Made by a program: the position numbers and the translations under genes. The notes beneath the pieces are model-generated. The model ran no database searches, was not told the origin of the DNA, and worked only from the letters and a program-made list of their open reading frames with translations. 8,030 nt of DNA from Hyphomicrobiales bacterium (GTDB lineage: Bacteria > Pseudomonadota > Alphaproteobacteria > Rhizobiales > Devosiaceae): assembly GCA_015487985.1 (NCBI GenBank), contig WFOP01000119.1, positions 1-8,030 of the forward strand. The letters run 5' to 3'. Shown here piece after piece: positions 1 to 6,112 of the stretch (positions within the stretch are counted from its first letter, which is position 1; every line of letters starts with the position of its first letter).

Positions 1-582
1 CGCCAGATTCGGCACGCCGATTTCAAGACATTTTTGCGTTGAGCACGCAATGGCTTCAGCCTGCCCCCGCTCTTCAGCGCCAATTCCGGGATAAGCCCCG
101 GTCGTATCAACGATATAAACCACCGGAATATCAAACCGGTCCGCCATATCCATAACGCGCACCGCCTTGCGATACCCTTCAGGGCGCGCACTGCCAAAAT
201 TATGTTTGATCCGCGTCTGTGTCGTGGAACCCTTTTCAGTGCCGATCAAGGCTACAGACCGGCCCCCGATACGACCAAATCCGGCCAGTAAAGCCGCATC
301 CTCGGCAAATTTCCTGTCCCCCGAAAGAGGGGTCCATTCACTGACCAGCGTCTCAAGATAGTCGCTGAAATGGGGACGTTTGGGATGGCGCGCAACCTGC
401 GTAATCTGCCATGGAGTCAGTTTTGAATAGATATCCACCAGCGCATCTTCACACCGGGTTTGCAGCTTGGTGAGTTCATCATCAATGGAAACGGCGGAAT
501 CTTCTTCCCCCATTTTTTTCAGCTCGGCAATTTTGCCCTGTAACTCGGCAACCGGTTTTTCAAAATCTAGATAGGCCTGCAT
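1..582 (-). CDS. accA: Acetyl-CoA carboxylase carboxyltransferase subunit alpha (partial, C-terminus beyond the window)
   Basis: AccA is one half of the carboxyltransferase of acetyl-CoA carboxylase. With AccD it moves the carboxyl group from biotin on AccB to acetyl-CoA, giving malonyl-CoA for fatty acid synthesis in the cytosol. I translated it by hand: 194 codons are open from an ATG at 582 to the window edge. The start MQAYLDFEKPVAELQ is typical of alphaproteobacterial AccA, with a charged helical N-terminus (about 5-50). The carboxyltransferase core then follows: LSGDRKFAEDAA (87-97), FGRIGGRSVALIG (102-114), an RPEGYRKA segment (133-140) and VDTTGAYPGIGAEERGQ (158-174), which holds the glycine-rich acyl-CoA and biotin site. 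The family is about 315-320 residues long, so roughly 120 C-terminal residues lie outside. The Shine-Dalgarno sequence is weak (GAGAG). xerD is upstream on the same strand, 105 bases away, so co-transcription is possible. Identification is very secure. Confidence 0.97.
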   Translation of the reverse strand, partial: MQAYLDFEKPVAELQGKIAELKKMGEEDSAVSIDDELTKLQTRCEDALVDIYSKLTPWQITQVARHPKRPHFSDYLETLVSEWTPLSGDRKFAEDAALLAGFGRIGGRSVALIGTEKGSTTQTRIKHNFGSARPEGYRKAVRVMDMADRFDIPVVYIVDTTGAYPGIGAEERGQAEAIACSTQKCLEIGVPNLA

Positions 583-614
583 AAACTCTCACTCACTTGA
601 CGCGATAACTGCGC

Positions 615-643
615 TTTATATTTGGCAAATTTTCTACCCTGAA
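615..643 (-). promoter_or_regulatory. Possible accA promoter in the xerD-accA gap
   Basis: On the minus strand there is a TATAAA hexamer (615-620), 5 of 6 against the sigma-70 -10 consensus. It is preceded at 17 bases by TTCAGG (638-643), a poor -35 with 3 of 6. The 5' leader would be short, about 25 bases. A better -35-like TTGACA sits at 665-670 but has no -10 at the right distance. This is the only A/T-rich part of the 105-base gap between the xerD stop and the accA start. Weak inference from spacing and consensus only. Confidence 0.25.
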
Positions 644-687
644 ACTGGCGAGCCGGCCCCCTTCTGTCAAGAACCCCACCACATAAA

Positions 688-1632
688 TTAGTCATTTTCA
701 CTCAAGGGATGATGGGATTTCACCAGAGCACTCAAACGCTCATCAAGCACATGGGTATAAATCTGGGTCGTGGAGATATCCGCATGCCCCAAAAGCGTCT
801 GCACCACCCTTAAATCTGCCCCCCCCGCCAAAAGATGTGAAGCAAAAGCATGGCGCAATATGTGGGGCGACACCCGGCCTGGCGCAATATTGGCCGCCAT
901 GGCCAGATCCTTGAGCATCCGGGCAAAAACCTGACGGCTCATAAAGCCGGTTTTCCCCTTTGCAGGAAACAAATACCCGTCCGGCTCCATATCATCGGCC
1001 AAAGACATAACCGCATCACGCGCCCTGTCCGTTAAGGGCACAATCCGCTCACGCCCCCCCTTGCCCCTGATGGTCAAAAACTGGGCATCGCGCATGACCG
1101 CCGCCCGTGGCAGACAAATCAGCTCCGACACCCGCATGCCGGTGGCATAAAGCAACTCCAGCATCACATACAAAACCCGCGTGCGGTTTTTCATGGCCGG
1201 CGTATTGGCCTGTGCCATGGCTTTCTCCGCTGCTTCAAACAACGCATCCACCTCGCTGAGGCTGAGCACTTTGGGTAACCCGCGCGCCAATTTCGGGCTT
1301 TGCACTATTCTTGTGGGATCATCCCCCCGCAGACTTTCAGCACATAAAAACCGGTGGAACTGGCGCACACAGCTTAATCGGCGCGCCGCACTGGCCCCCG
1401 AATGCCCTTCGCTCTCCAAATGAACCAGAAAAGCCATAATCTGGCTGCGTTGCACGCTGATCGCATCAAACCCAAGCCCGCCAATAAAGCCAAGATAGGT
1501 TTCAAGATCACGCCGATAAGCCAAAATCGTATTTTGTGCCGCCCCTCTTTCGGCACTCATCATCTCCAGAAAACTCTCGATCAAATACGTGTTTCTGGTC
1601 ACCCCCGGCATTTGATCCGTTGAACTAGCCAC
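688..1632 (-). CDS. xerD: Site-specific tyrosine recombinase XerD
   Basis: XerD works with XerC at the dif site near the replication terminus to resolve chromosome dimers, activated by FtsK at the septum. The protein is 314 residues. An N-terminal SAM-like core-binding domain (about 15-100) contains the typical ESFLEMMSAERGAAQNT segment. The catalytic domain (about 120-305) holds the full set of active residues: Arg167 (GMRVSEL), Lys191 (GKGGRERIVP), His257 and Arg260 (PHILRHAFASHLL), His283 (LLGHADISTTQ) and nucleophile Tyr292 (IYTHV). The start codon is GTG at 1632, overlapping the stop of the upstream 48-residue peptide by 8 bases, which suggests translational coupling. An in-frame ATG at 1611 (Met8) is the alternative and would lose no domain. 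XerD is preferred over XerC because xerD beside accA and opposite aroK is its usual place in alphaproteobacteria; that part is inference from context. Confidence 0.93.
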   Translation of the reverse strand: MASSTDQMPGVTRNTYLIESFLEMMSAERGAAQNTILAYRRDLETYLGFIGGLGFDAISVQRSQIMAFLVHLESEGHSGASAARRLSCVRQFHRFLCAESLRGDDPTRIVQSPKLARGLPKVLSLSEVDALFEAAEKAMAQANTPAMKNRTRVLYVMLELLYATGMRVSELICLPRAAVMRDAQFLTIRGKGGRERIVPLTDRARDAVMSLADDMEPDGYLFPAKGKTGFMSRQVFARMLKDLAMAANIAPGRVSPHILRHAFASHLLAGGADLRVVQTLLGHADISTTQIYTHVLDERLSALVKSHHPLSEND

Positions 1633-1771
1633 CGGTCAATACGCGTGTTGGCACCCGAACAGTGACTTCTTTCTCAGCCGGTTCGACAAAGATACTCAAG
1701 GCCACCATGCTGCCAAATACCAGTCCGCCCAAAACCAGAATAAATACAACAAACCGTATGAGTGTTGGCAT
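1625..1771 (-). CDS. Small single-pass membrane peptide upstream of xerD
   Basis: This is a 48-residue ORF starting with ATG at 1771 and ending in TAG at 1625-1627. A strong purine-rich ribosome site (AGGAGAGGG, 1780-1788) lies 8 bases from the ATG. The sequence begins MPTLIRFVVFILVLGGLVFG, continues SMVALSIFVEP, then turns polar (AEKEVTVRVPTRVLTGG). Residues 5-28 form one hydrophobic segment with an Arg at its N-terminal edge, so a membrane anchor with a short, probably periplasmic, beta-like tail is likely. Its stop overlaps the GTG of xerD by 8 bases. Small proteins of this shape (FVEP followed by a V-x-V-x-P tail) are, as I recall, common just upstream of alphaproteobacterial xerD and are often mislabelled histidine kinase; nothing kinase-like is present. 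Function unknown. Ribosome site, membrane profile and coupling make it a credible real gene. Confidence 0.8.
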   Translation of the reverse strand: MPTLIRFVVFILVLGGLVFGSMVALSIFVEPAEKEVTVRVPTRVLTGG

Positions 1772-1980
1772 AGTTTTTTCCCTCTCCTAATTCGGGCCGA
1801 CCTGACATTGACGCACTTTTGATCTTGCTCTTTTGATCCAAATTGATCCTTCAGGCAAGTAATTACCCGGCCCGTTGCCTGTTTATCCTTGGTACCAATG
1901 CTTGACAAATGACTTTGTGCCAGCTTCAACGCGAATAAACCTCATCAACGATTTATTTATTGGGAGACCGTGTCTCAAAC
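1772..1980. promoter_or_regulatory. Divergent intergenic region between the xerD block and aroK
   Basis: This 209-base stretch separates two divergently transcribed units, so it should hold promoters for both. On the minus side it holds the ribosome site of the small peptide and three copies of TTGATC in plus-strand orientation (1819-1824, 1833-1838, 1843-1848). On the plus side it holds the TTGACA box described separately and GGGAG (1962-1966) upstream of aroK. No tRNA, terminator-like hairpin or further convincing ORF was seen. Both 77- to 93-residue reading frames across it lack ribosome sites and family-like sequence. Confidence 0.55.
1902..1930 (+). promoter_or_regulatory. Candidate promoter for aroK-aroB
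   Basis: A perfect -35 hexamer TTGACA (1902-1907) is followed after 17 bases by TTCAAC (1925-1930), a poor -10. Alphaproteobacterial housekeeping promoters tolerate weak -10 boxes, so this is plausible. It would leave a leader of about 45 bases before the ATG at 1981. The same 7 bases, TTGACAA, read TTGTCAA on the other strand, so the element could also serve as -35 for the minus-strand unit. Consensus match only. Confidence 0.3.
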
Positions 1981-2565
1981 ATGGCCAACGAAAAATCCAA
2001 GCCCGCCATTGCCCGTCTGCTGGAGAAACTCGACCCTTCTCCGCTGGTACTTGTGGGCATGATGGGGGCCGGAAAAACCAGTGTCGGGCGACGTTTGGCC
2101 AAACAGTTGGGGCGCACATTTCTTGATAGCGATCTTGAAATAGAAGCCGCCGCCGGCATGTCAATTCAGGATTTTTTTGCCACCCATGGGGAACCCGATT
2201 TCCGGGTGGGGGAAGCCAAAGTGATCCAGCGCCTGCTGAAAGAAAAAAATGTTGTTCTGGCCACCGGCGGAGGTGCCTTTATTGACCCCGCCACCAGAGA
2301 CATCATCAAGAAACAATCCGTATCAGTCTGGATCAGGGCAGAATTTGACCTGCTGTTCGCCCGCGTTTCACGCAAAAGCAATCGCCCTCTGCTGCAAACC
2401 CCAAACCCCCAACAAACCCTCAAAGACCTGATCGAGGCACGATATCCAATTTATCAGGAAGCTGATGTCACCATCACCTCGCGCGATGTGCCCCACGAGA
2501 CCGTCGTCAACGATATCATCAACGGTCTGAACCAGTATTTTGAAAAAACCGGACACACCAGATAA
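1981..2565 (+). CDS. aroK: Shikimate kinase
   Basis: Phosphorylates shikimate to shikimate-3-phosphate with ATP, the fifth step of the chorismate pathway, in the cytosol. From ATG 1981 it is 194 residues, usual for alphaproteobacteria, which carry a short N-terminal extension. Visible motifs are the Walker A loop GMMGAGKTS (26-34), DSD (49-51) for Mg and shikimate binding, FRVGE with substrate-binding Arg75, the GGG triplet (96-98), the lid arginine in NRPLL (Arg135), and ARYPIYQEAD with Arg154. An in-frame TTG at 1960 would add 7 residues, but ATG 1981 is preferred: GGGAG at 1962-1966 can act, somewhat distantly (14 bases), as its ribosome site, while the TTG has none. aroB starts 2 bases after the stop, so the two are probably co-translated. 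Confidence 0.96.
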   Translation: MANEKSKPAIARLLEKLDPSPLVLVGMMGAGKTSVGRRLAKQLGRTFLDSDLEIEAAAGMSIQDFFATHGEPDFRVGEAKVIQRLLKEKNVVLATGGGAFIDPATRDIIKKQSVSVWIRAEFDLLFARVSRKSNRPLLQTPNPQQTLKDLIEARYPIYQEADVTITSRDVPHETVVNDIINGLNQYFEKTGHTR

Positions 2566-2567
2566 AA

Positions 2568-3680
2568 ATGACCTCAACAGATCCCACAATTGTTCACATT
2601 CCGCTTGCAGGGCGCGCCTATGATATTCATATCGGCCACGGCCAGCTTGAACAGGTGGGCACCAGACTGAAAACCATGTTTCCCGGTGCCCGGTTTGGGG
2701 TCATCACCGATCAAAACGTTGCCCAAACACAAGGGGGACGCCTGAAAAAATCGCTCAAACAGGCCGGTCTGGATTTTACCTTCATCACCCTGCCCGCCGG
2801 GGAAAGCACAAAAAGCCATGCCCACCTCAGCCAGAGTGTCGATGCTGTTCTGGGGGCAAAACTGGAACGCAATGACATCATCATCGCCTTTGGCGGTGGC
2901 GTCATCGGCGATCTGGCCGGGTTTGTTGCCGCCATCACACGGCGCGGCATGGATTTTGTGCAAATCCCCACGTCCCTTCTGGCTCAGGTTGACAGTTCGG
3001 TTGGCGGCAAAACCGGCATCAATTCACCCCTTGGCAAAAACCTTGTCGGGGCCTTTCACCAGCCAAAACTGGTAATCGCCGATCTCGATGTCTATGACAC
3101 CCTGCCCCCACGCCAGTTTGCCGCCGGGTTTGCCGAAGTCATCAAATACGGCCTGATTGATGATGAGGAGTTTTTCTTCTGGCTTGAGGAAAATCTGGAG
3201 GGCATCTTGAACGGCGGCCCCGCCAGAGCCGAGGCCATCGCCCGCTCCTGCGCTGCAAAGGCAAGATTTGTCATTGCCGACGAGTTGGAGGGGGGCGTGC
3301 GCGCCCTGCTCAATCTTGGGCACACATTCGGTCACGCCCTTGAGACCGCCACCGGCTATTCAGACCGGCTTTTGCACGGAGAGGGCGTCGCCATCGGCAT
3401 GGTTCTGGCCCATCGGTTCTCCGCCAGAATGGGGCTTAGCCCTTCCCAGGACAATGTGCGCGTTGAACGCTATTTGCAGCGGGCCGGCCTGCCCACATCA
3501 ATAGCTCAGATTAAGGGTAACCTTCCTGACACAAAAGAATTGCTGTCCCTGATGGCACAGGATAAAAAGGCCACACGCGGCAAAATGAACCTGATCCTGA
3601 CCCATGGCATCGGCAAGGCCTTTATTGCCAAAGATGTGGACCCGGACGAAGTGGCCGATTTTATTGAGGAGATGCGCTAG
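2568..3680 (+). CDS. aroB: 3-dehydroquinate synthase
   Basis: Converts DAHP to 3-dehydroquinate, the second step of the shikimate pathway, using NAD+ and a divalent metal, normally Zn or Co. The protein is 370 residues, full length for the family. The N-terminal Rossmann-like half carries PAGESTKS (77-84), the NAD-binding FGGGVIGDLAGFVAA (108-122), and PTSLLAQVDSSVGGKTGIN (134-152). The C-terminal metal site is intact: Glu190 in GFAEVIKYG, His252 in LGHTFGHALE and His270 in LLHGEGVAIGM. The ATG lies 2 bases after the aroK stop and has only a weak ribosome site, consistent with coupling to aroK. Its 3' end contains GAGGAG (3666-3671), which serves the next gene. Alphaproteobacterial chromosomes usually keep this aroK-aroB order. 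Confidence 0.97.
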   Translation: MTSTDPTIVHIPLAGRAYDIHIGHGQLEQVGTRLKTMFPGARFGVITDQNVAQTQGGRLKKSLKQAGLDFTFITLPAGESTKSHAHLSQSVDAVLGAKLERNDIIIAFGGGVIGDLAGFVAAITRRGMDFVQIPTSLLAQVDSSVGGKTGINSPLGKNLVGAFHQPKLVIADLDVYDTLPPRQFAAGFAEVIKYGLIDDEEFFFWLEENLEGILNGGPARAEAIARSCAAKARFVIADELEGGVRALLNLGHTFGHALETATGYSDRLLHGEGVAIGMVLAHRFSARMGLSPSQDNVRVERYLQRAGLPTSIAQIKGNLPDTKELLSLMAQDKKATRGKMNLILTHGIGKAFIAKDVDPDEVADFIEEMR

Positions 3681-3683
3681 ACG

Positions 3684-4955
3684 ATGAGCTTAACATTTTG
3701 GGTTACCCTTGTTGGCATTGCTCTGCTGCTTTTTATCAGCGCCTTTTTCTCTGGCTCCGAAACAGCCCTGACAGCGGCCTCAAAGGCCCGCATTCATCAG
3801 ATGAGCCGCAACGGCTCCTCCCGCGCAACCATTGTAAAATCCCTGATCACCTCCAAGGAGCGTCTGATCGGAGCCTTGTTGCTTGGCAATAATCTGGTCA
3901 ATATTCTGGCCTCCGCATTGGCAACGTCGGTGCTGATTTCGGTATTTGGCGACAATGGGGTGATTTATGCCACCCTGATCATGACCCTTGCGGTGGTGAT
4001 TTTCGCCGAGGTTCTGCCCAAAACATGGGCGATAAACCAGCCGGAGAATTTTGCTCTGGGGGTCGGCCCGGTCATTCGCCCCTTTGTATTTGTCTTTGCC
4101 CCCCTTACCGCCATTATTCAGACTTTGGTGCGCACATTGCTCAACCTGATGGGCGTAAAAACCGATTCATCCCATTCCGCACTGGCAGGACGCGATGAAA
4201 TTCGCGGCACGGTTGACCTGCTCCACGCCGAGGGCGAGGTGGTCAAGGGAGATCGCGACATGCTGGGGGGGATTCTTGACCTTTCAGAACTTGAAGTCTC
4301 AGAACTCATGGTCCACCGCACCGCCCTGTTCACGCTGGACGCCAGCCTGCCCCGCAAGGAAATCATTCAGGCAGTACTGAACTCCCCCTTCACCCGCATC
4401 CCCCTGCATATGGGGGACCCGGATGAAATTACCGGCGTTCTGCACGGCAAGGATGTTTTGCGCGCATTGATCCGCGCTGATGGAGATATCAACAAAATCG
4501 ACGTCGTAAAAATTGCCAGAAAACCCTGGTTTGTGCCCGAAACGACCTCCGCTCAATCACAATTGAACGCATTTTTGAAAAAAAATTCCCACTTTGCTCT
4601 GGTGGTGGACGAATATGGCGAAGTGCAGGGCATTGTGACCCTTGAGGACATTCTGGAAGAAATCGTCGGCGAAATATCCGACGAGCACGATATTGAACTC
4701 GAAGGCATCACCAAACAAAGCGATGGCTCCTATATCGTTGACGGCGCCTTGCCCATTCGCGACCTGAACCGGGCGCTGAACTGGAACCTGCCCGATGAAG
4801 AGGCCACAACCGTTGCCGGACTGGTCATCCACGAAGCAAAATCCATCCCCGATCAGGGACGTCAGTTTACATTCCATGGTTTGAGAATAAAAATCGTCAA
4901 AAAAACCCTGAACCGGCTGGTCCAGTTGCGCATCACCCCGATTGCCAAGTCTTAA
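3684..4955 (+). CDS. CNNM/CBS-domain membrane protein of the HlyC/CorC (TlyC) family
   Basis: A 423-residue membrane protein. The N-terminal CNNM (DUF21) domain (about 1-200) has a first membrane helix near 5-24 ending in the signature [13 protein letters not shown] (21-33), then two or three more hydrophobic segments (about 62-88, 93-112, 126-150). A pair of CBS domains (about 206-330) includes [12 protein letters not shown] (251-262) and [23 protein letters not shown] (304-326), and a CorC/HlyC C-terminal domain covers about 340-418. Family members have been linked to Mg2+/Co2+ efflux or resistance, and the CBS pair usually binds adenine nucleotides; the ion moved here cannot be told from sequence. 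Despite the family name it is not a haemolysin acyltransferase. It begins 3 bases after aroB with ribosome site GAGGAG inside aroB, so it belongs to the aroK-aroB transcript. A gene of this type after aroB is a common alphaproteobacterial arrangement. Confidence 0.93.
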   Translation: MSLTFWVTLVGIALLLFISAFFSGSETALTAASKARIHQMSRNGSSRATIVKSLITSKERLIGALLLGNNLVNILASALATSVLISVFGDNGVIYATLIMTLAVVIFAEVLPKTWAINQPENFALGVGPVIRPFVFVFAPLTAIIQTLVRTLLNLMGVKTDSSHSALAGRDEIRGTVDLLHAEGEVVKGDRDMLGGILDLSELEVSELMVHRTALFTLDASLPRKEIIQAVLNSPFTRIPLHMGDPDEITGVLHGKDVLRALIRADGDINKIDVVKIARKPWFVPETTSAQSQLNAFLKKNSHFALVVDEYGEVQGIVTLEDILEEIVGEISDEHDIELEGITKQSDGSYIVDGALPIRDLNRALNWNLPDEEATTVAGLVIHEAKSIPDQGRQFTFHGLRIKIVKKTLNRLVQLRITPIAKS

Positions 4956-4967
4956 AAAGACGCCCCT

Positions 4968-5030
4968 AAAGCATGTCTCCCAAAAGTGGGCGCCGGTTTT
5001 GGGATAAAAGACATGCGAGCACAAAAAGAT
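4968..5030. repeat. Palindromic intergenic repeat, unit 1
   Basis: Thirteen bases after the stop of the CNNM gene begins an inverted repeat. The outer arms are GCATGTC (4971-4977) and GACATGC (5010-5016); the inner arms are CCCAAAA (4979-4985) and TTTTGGG (4997-5003) around a GTGGGCGCCGG loop, followed by an A-rich tail ending at 5030. This matches my memory of abundant Hyphomicrobiales intergenic palindromes with a CCCAAAAGTGGG...CCGGTTTTGGG core, akin to RIME-type and Bru-RS elements. The RNA would fold into a long hairpin in either direction and could protect or terminate the two converging transcripts. There is no strong T-run after it, so classic intrinsic termination is not shown. Confidence 0.8.
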
Positions 5031-5112
5031 AAAGCATGTCTCCCAAGGGCCTGCCCTCGGGCTTGACCCGCGGGTGGCACCGGTTTTGGGGCAACAACAT
5101 GGCGAAACAAAA
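5031..5112. repeat. Palindromic intergenic repeat, unit 2, with an embedded palindrome
   Basis: This unit repeats the first 16 bases of unit 1 exactly (5031-5046 against 4968-4983) and again has the CACCGGTTTTGGG right core (5078-5090), followed by a degraded right arm (ACATGGCGA-like) and an A-rich tail. In place of the short AAGTGGG loop it contains an extra G/C-rich stretch, roughly 5047-5077, which is itself an inverted repeat (next entry). The head-to-tail arrangement with unit 1 shows duplication of the element, with unit 2 the more diverged. Confidence 0.75.
5052..5079. repeat. Nested GC-rich palindrome inside repeat unit 2
   Basis: The outer arms are TGCC (5052-5055) and GGCA (5076-5079), and the centre reads CTCGGGCTTGACCCGCGGG, an imperfect inverted repeat around TTGA. 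It resembles a second widespread alphaproteobacterial repeat with the core CTCGGGCTTGACCCGAGG. It is unrelated to the flanking unit, which continues on both sides, so it looks inserted into or recombined with that unit. Confidence 0.65.
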
Positions 5113-5116
5113 GGGT

Positions 5117-5157
5117 GGAGCATGTCGCGTGAATAGGATTGAACGTAACATGCTTTA
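5117..5157. repeat. Palindromic repeat, unit 3, reaching the bolA stop codon
   Basis: A third inverted repeat has arms AGCATGT (5119-5125) and ACATGCT (5148-5154), extended inside by CGTGAAT and ATTGAACG with one bulged base. It shares the GCATGT end with units 1 and 2 but has a different core lacking the CCGGTTTTGGG motif. Read on the minus strand it begins TAAAGCATG, and this TAA (5155-5157) is the bolA stop codon. The hairpin therefore starts immediately at the end of bolA and may act as its 3' stem. Confidence 0.7.
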
Positions 5158-5424
5158 ACGGGGGGGTGTATCCACCACCTTAATTGCCAGCGCATGCAAA
5201 CCCTGTTCGAATTCTTCCCTCAAAACGCTGGTAATTGCCCGGTGCTGGGCCACCCGTGACATATCCGACAACTCTTTGGCGCTGATCTCAACCTTGAAAT
5301 GGGTTGACTTGCCCTCAATCCAGTTGGCATGGCCGCGATGTTTCTCTGATTCATCCCTCACCCGCAAAAAATCAGGGCTAAACGTGCTCTCAAGTTTTTT
5401 TTCAATATTTTGCAAAATACCCAT
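5155..5424 (-). CDS. bolA: BolA family protein
   Basis: An 89-residue protein of the BolA/IbaG family. Members partner monothiol glutaredoxins in Fe-S and iron handling, and some bind DNA as stress or morphology regulators. The fold is visible: an N-terminal helix (ILQNIEKKLESTF), a strand with the conserved histidines in SEKHRGHAN (26-34), THFKVEISAKEL (41-52) for the KH-like loop, SRVAQHRAITSVLREEF (56-72) and the signature GLHALAIKV (75-83). ATG 5424 is chosen: an in-frame TTG at 5436 would add four residues, but the purine-rich AAAAGGA touches that TTG and can only serve the ATG (about 12 bases away). The gene is convergent with the CNNM gene and divergent from the J-domain gene. Its last codons cover a run of seven G (plus strand 5160-5166), and its stop lies in a repeat. 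Confidence 0.93.
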   Translation of the reverse strand: MGILQNIEKKLESTFSPDFLRVRDESEKHRGHANWIEGKSTHFKVEISAKELSDMSRVAQHRAITSVLREEFEQGLHALAIKVVDTPPR

Positions 5425-5509
5425 ATGAAAACCCAATCCTTTTCTGCTAATGTGCCAAATCGTTTTTAGGCGACACAGTTCATCTTATTCAACTAACAGG
5501 AATAGTCCG
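5425..5509. promoter_or_regulatory. Divergent bolA / J-domain gene control region
   Basis: If the J-domain protein starts at ATG 5450, only 25 bases separate two divergent genes, too few for two promoters. If it starts at CTG 5510 there are 85 bases, which is workable. The stretch is A/T-richer than the flanking genes. On the minus strand TTGAAT (5488-5493) is followed after 17 bases by CTAAAA (5465-5470), a weak candidate for bolA. No clear plus-strand promoter is recognised. Confidence 0.35.
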
Positions 5510-6112
5510 CTGAGTTCTAATATTTTCAATTCGATCCGCATCAAACCCCGCGCCCGTGGCGCTGATAAGCCGGAAGGCCCCGTTTGTGAATGGGAGGGCT
5601 GCGAAAAGCCGGGGACCAAGCGCGCACCAAAGGGCAAGGCTGCCGAGGGCGAATTTCACAATTTCTGCCTGACCCATGTGCGCCAGTACAATAAAACCTT
5701 CAACTATTTCGCCGGCATGGAAGATGCAGCCGTTGCCAGCGAAATGAAAAACGCCCGTTCAACCGGCGAGCGTCCCACCTGGCAGCAGGGCACCAACCCC
5801 ACCGCAAAAAAACGCAGGCCCGTGGACAAGCGATTTGCCGACCCGCTGAACCTGTTTGCCCGCGTGGCCAACAATCGGGGGCGCAAGCCCATGACCGAGC
5901 GCGAATTGCGTCTGGTGGAATCCGACAAACGCGCCTTTGAAGTTCTGGGCTTCAGCACCCGCGTGCAGGCCGATGAGCTTAAAAAAGCTTATAAAGAAAT
6001 GGTCAAGCTTCACCACCCGGATGCCAATGGTGGCGATCGTGGCTCAGAGGACCGTTTGCGCGCCATAATAACTGCCTATAATCACCTCAAAGCCAAAGGA
6101 TTTGCGTCCTGA
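5450..6112 (+). CDS. J-domain (DnaJ-like) protein with N-terminal zinc-ribbon-like cluster
   Basis: A 220-residue protein counted from ATG 5450. The C-terminal third is a J domain (about 161-216: RAFEVLGFSTRVQADELKKAYKEM, then HPD at 189-191), which would stimulate the ATPase of a DnaK-type Hsp70. It lacks the G/F region and CXXCXGXG repeats of true DnaJ, so it is a class C J-protein. The N-terminal half has Cys46, Cys51, Cys73 and His76 (CEWEGC ... FCLTHV), a likely zinc site, then a conserved-looking QYNKTFNYFAGM segment (79-90) and a basic linker. The start is uncertain: ATG 5450 has no ribosome site and its first 20 residues look unconserved. CTG at 5510 has AGGAA at 5498-5502 with 7-base spacing and would give a 200-residue protein starting near SSNIFNSIRIKPRARG, where family homology seems to begin. 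The client is unknown; cobS is 61 bases downstream. Confidence 0.88.
   Translation: MCQIVFRRHSSSYSTNRNSPLSSNIFNSIRIKPRARGADKPEGPVCEWEGCEKPGTKRAPKGKAAEGEFHNFCLTHVRQYNKTFNYFAGMEDAAVASEMKNARSTGERPTWQQGTNPTAKKRRPVDKRFADPLNLFARVANNRGRKPMTERELRLVESDKRAFEVLGFSTRVQADELKKAYKEMVKLHHPDANGGDRGSEDRLRAIITAYNHLKAKGFAS

Noticed and set aside
665..670. Minus-strand TTGACA after xerD as an accA promoter
   Set aside because: At 16-18 bases downstream no -10-like hexamer exists; only the weaker TTCAGG/TATAAA pair fits the spacing.
1875..2164. Frames of 68-93 codons on both strands across the aroK start
   Set aside because: They overlap the N-terminal aroK coding sequence or its leader, lack ribosome sites and show no membrane or domain pattern.
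2574..2963. 129-codon open frame antisense to aroB
   Set aside because: It is fully inside aroB, whose catalytic motifs are complete; a shadow frame.
4968..5157. CRISPR array or attachment-site reading of the repeat cluster
   Set aside because: Units are of unequal length with internal dyad symmetry and no regular spacers, there is no cas gene nearby, and no integrase-tRNA pair; XerD here is the housekeeping recombinase.
4557..5195. 212-codon open frame on the minus strand
   Set aside because: It runs antisense through the CBS and CorC domains and across the palindromic repeats; it is Cys/Pro-rich, with repeated segments reflecting the DNA repeats, and has no recognisable domain.
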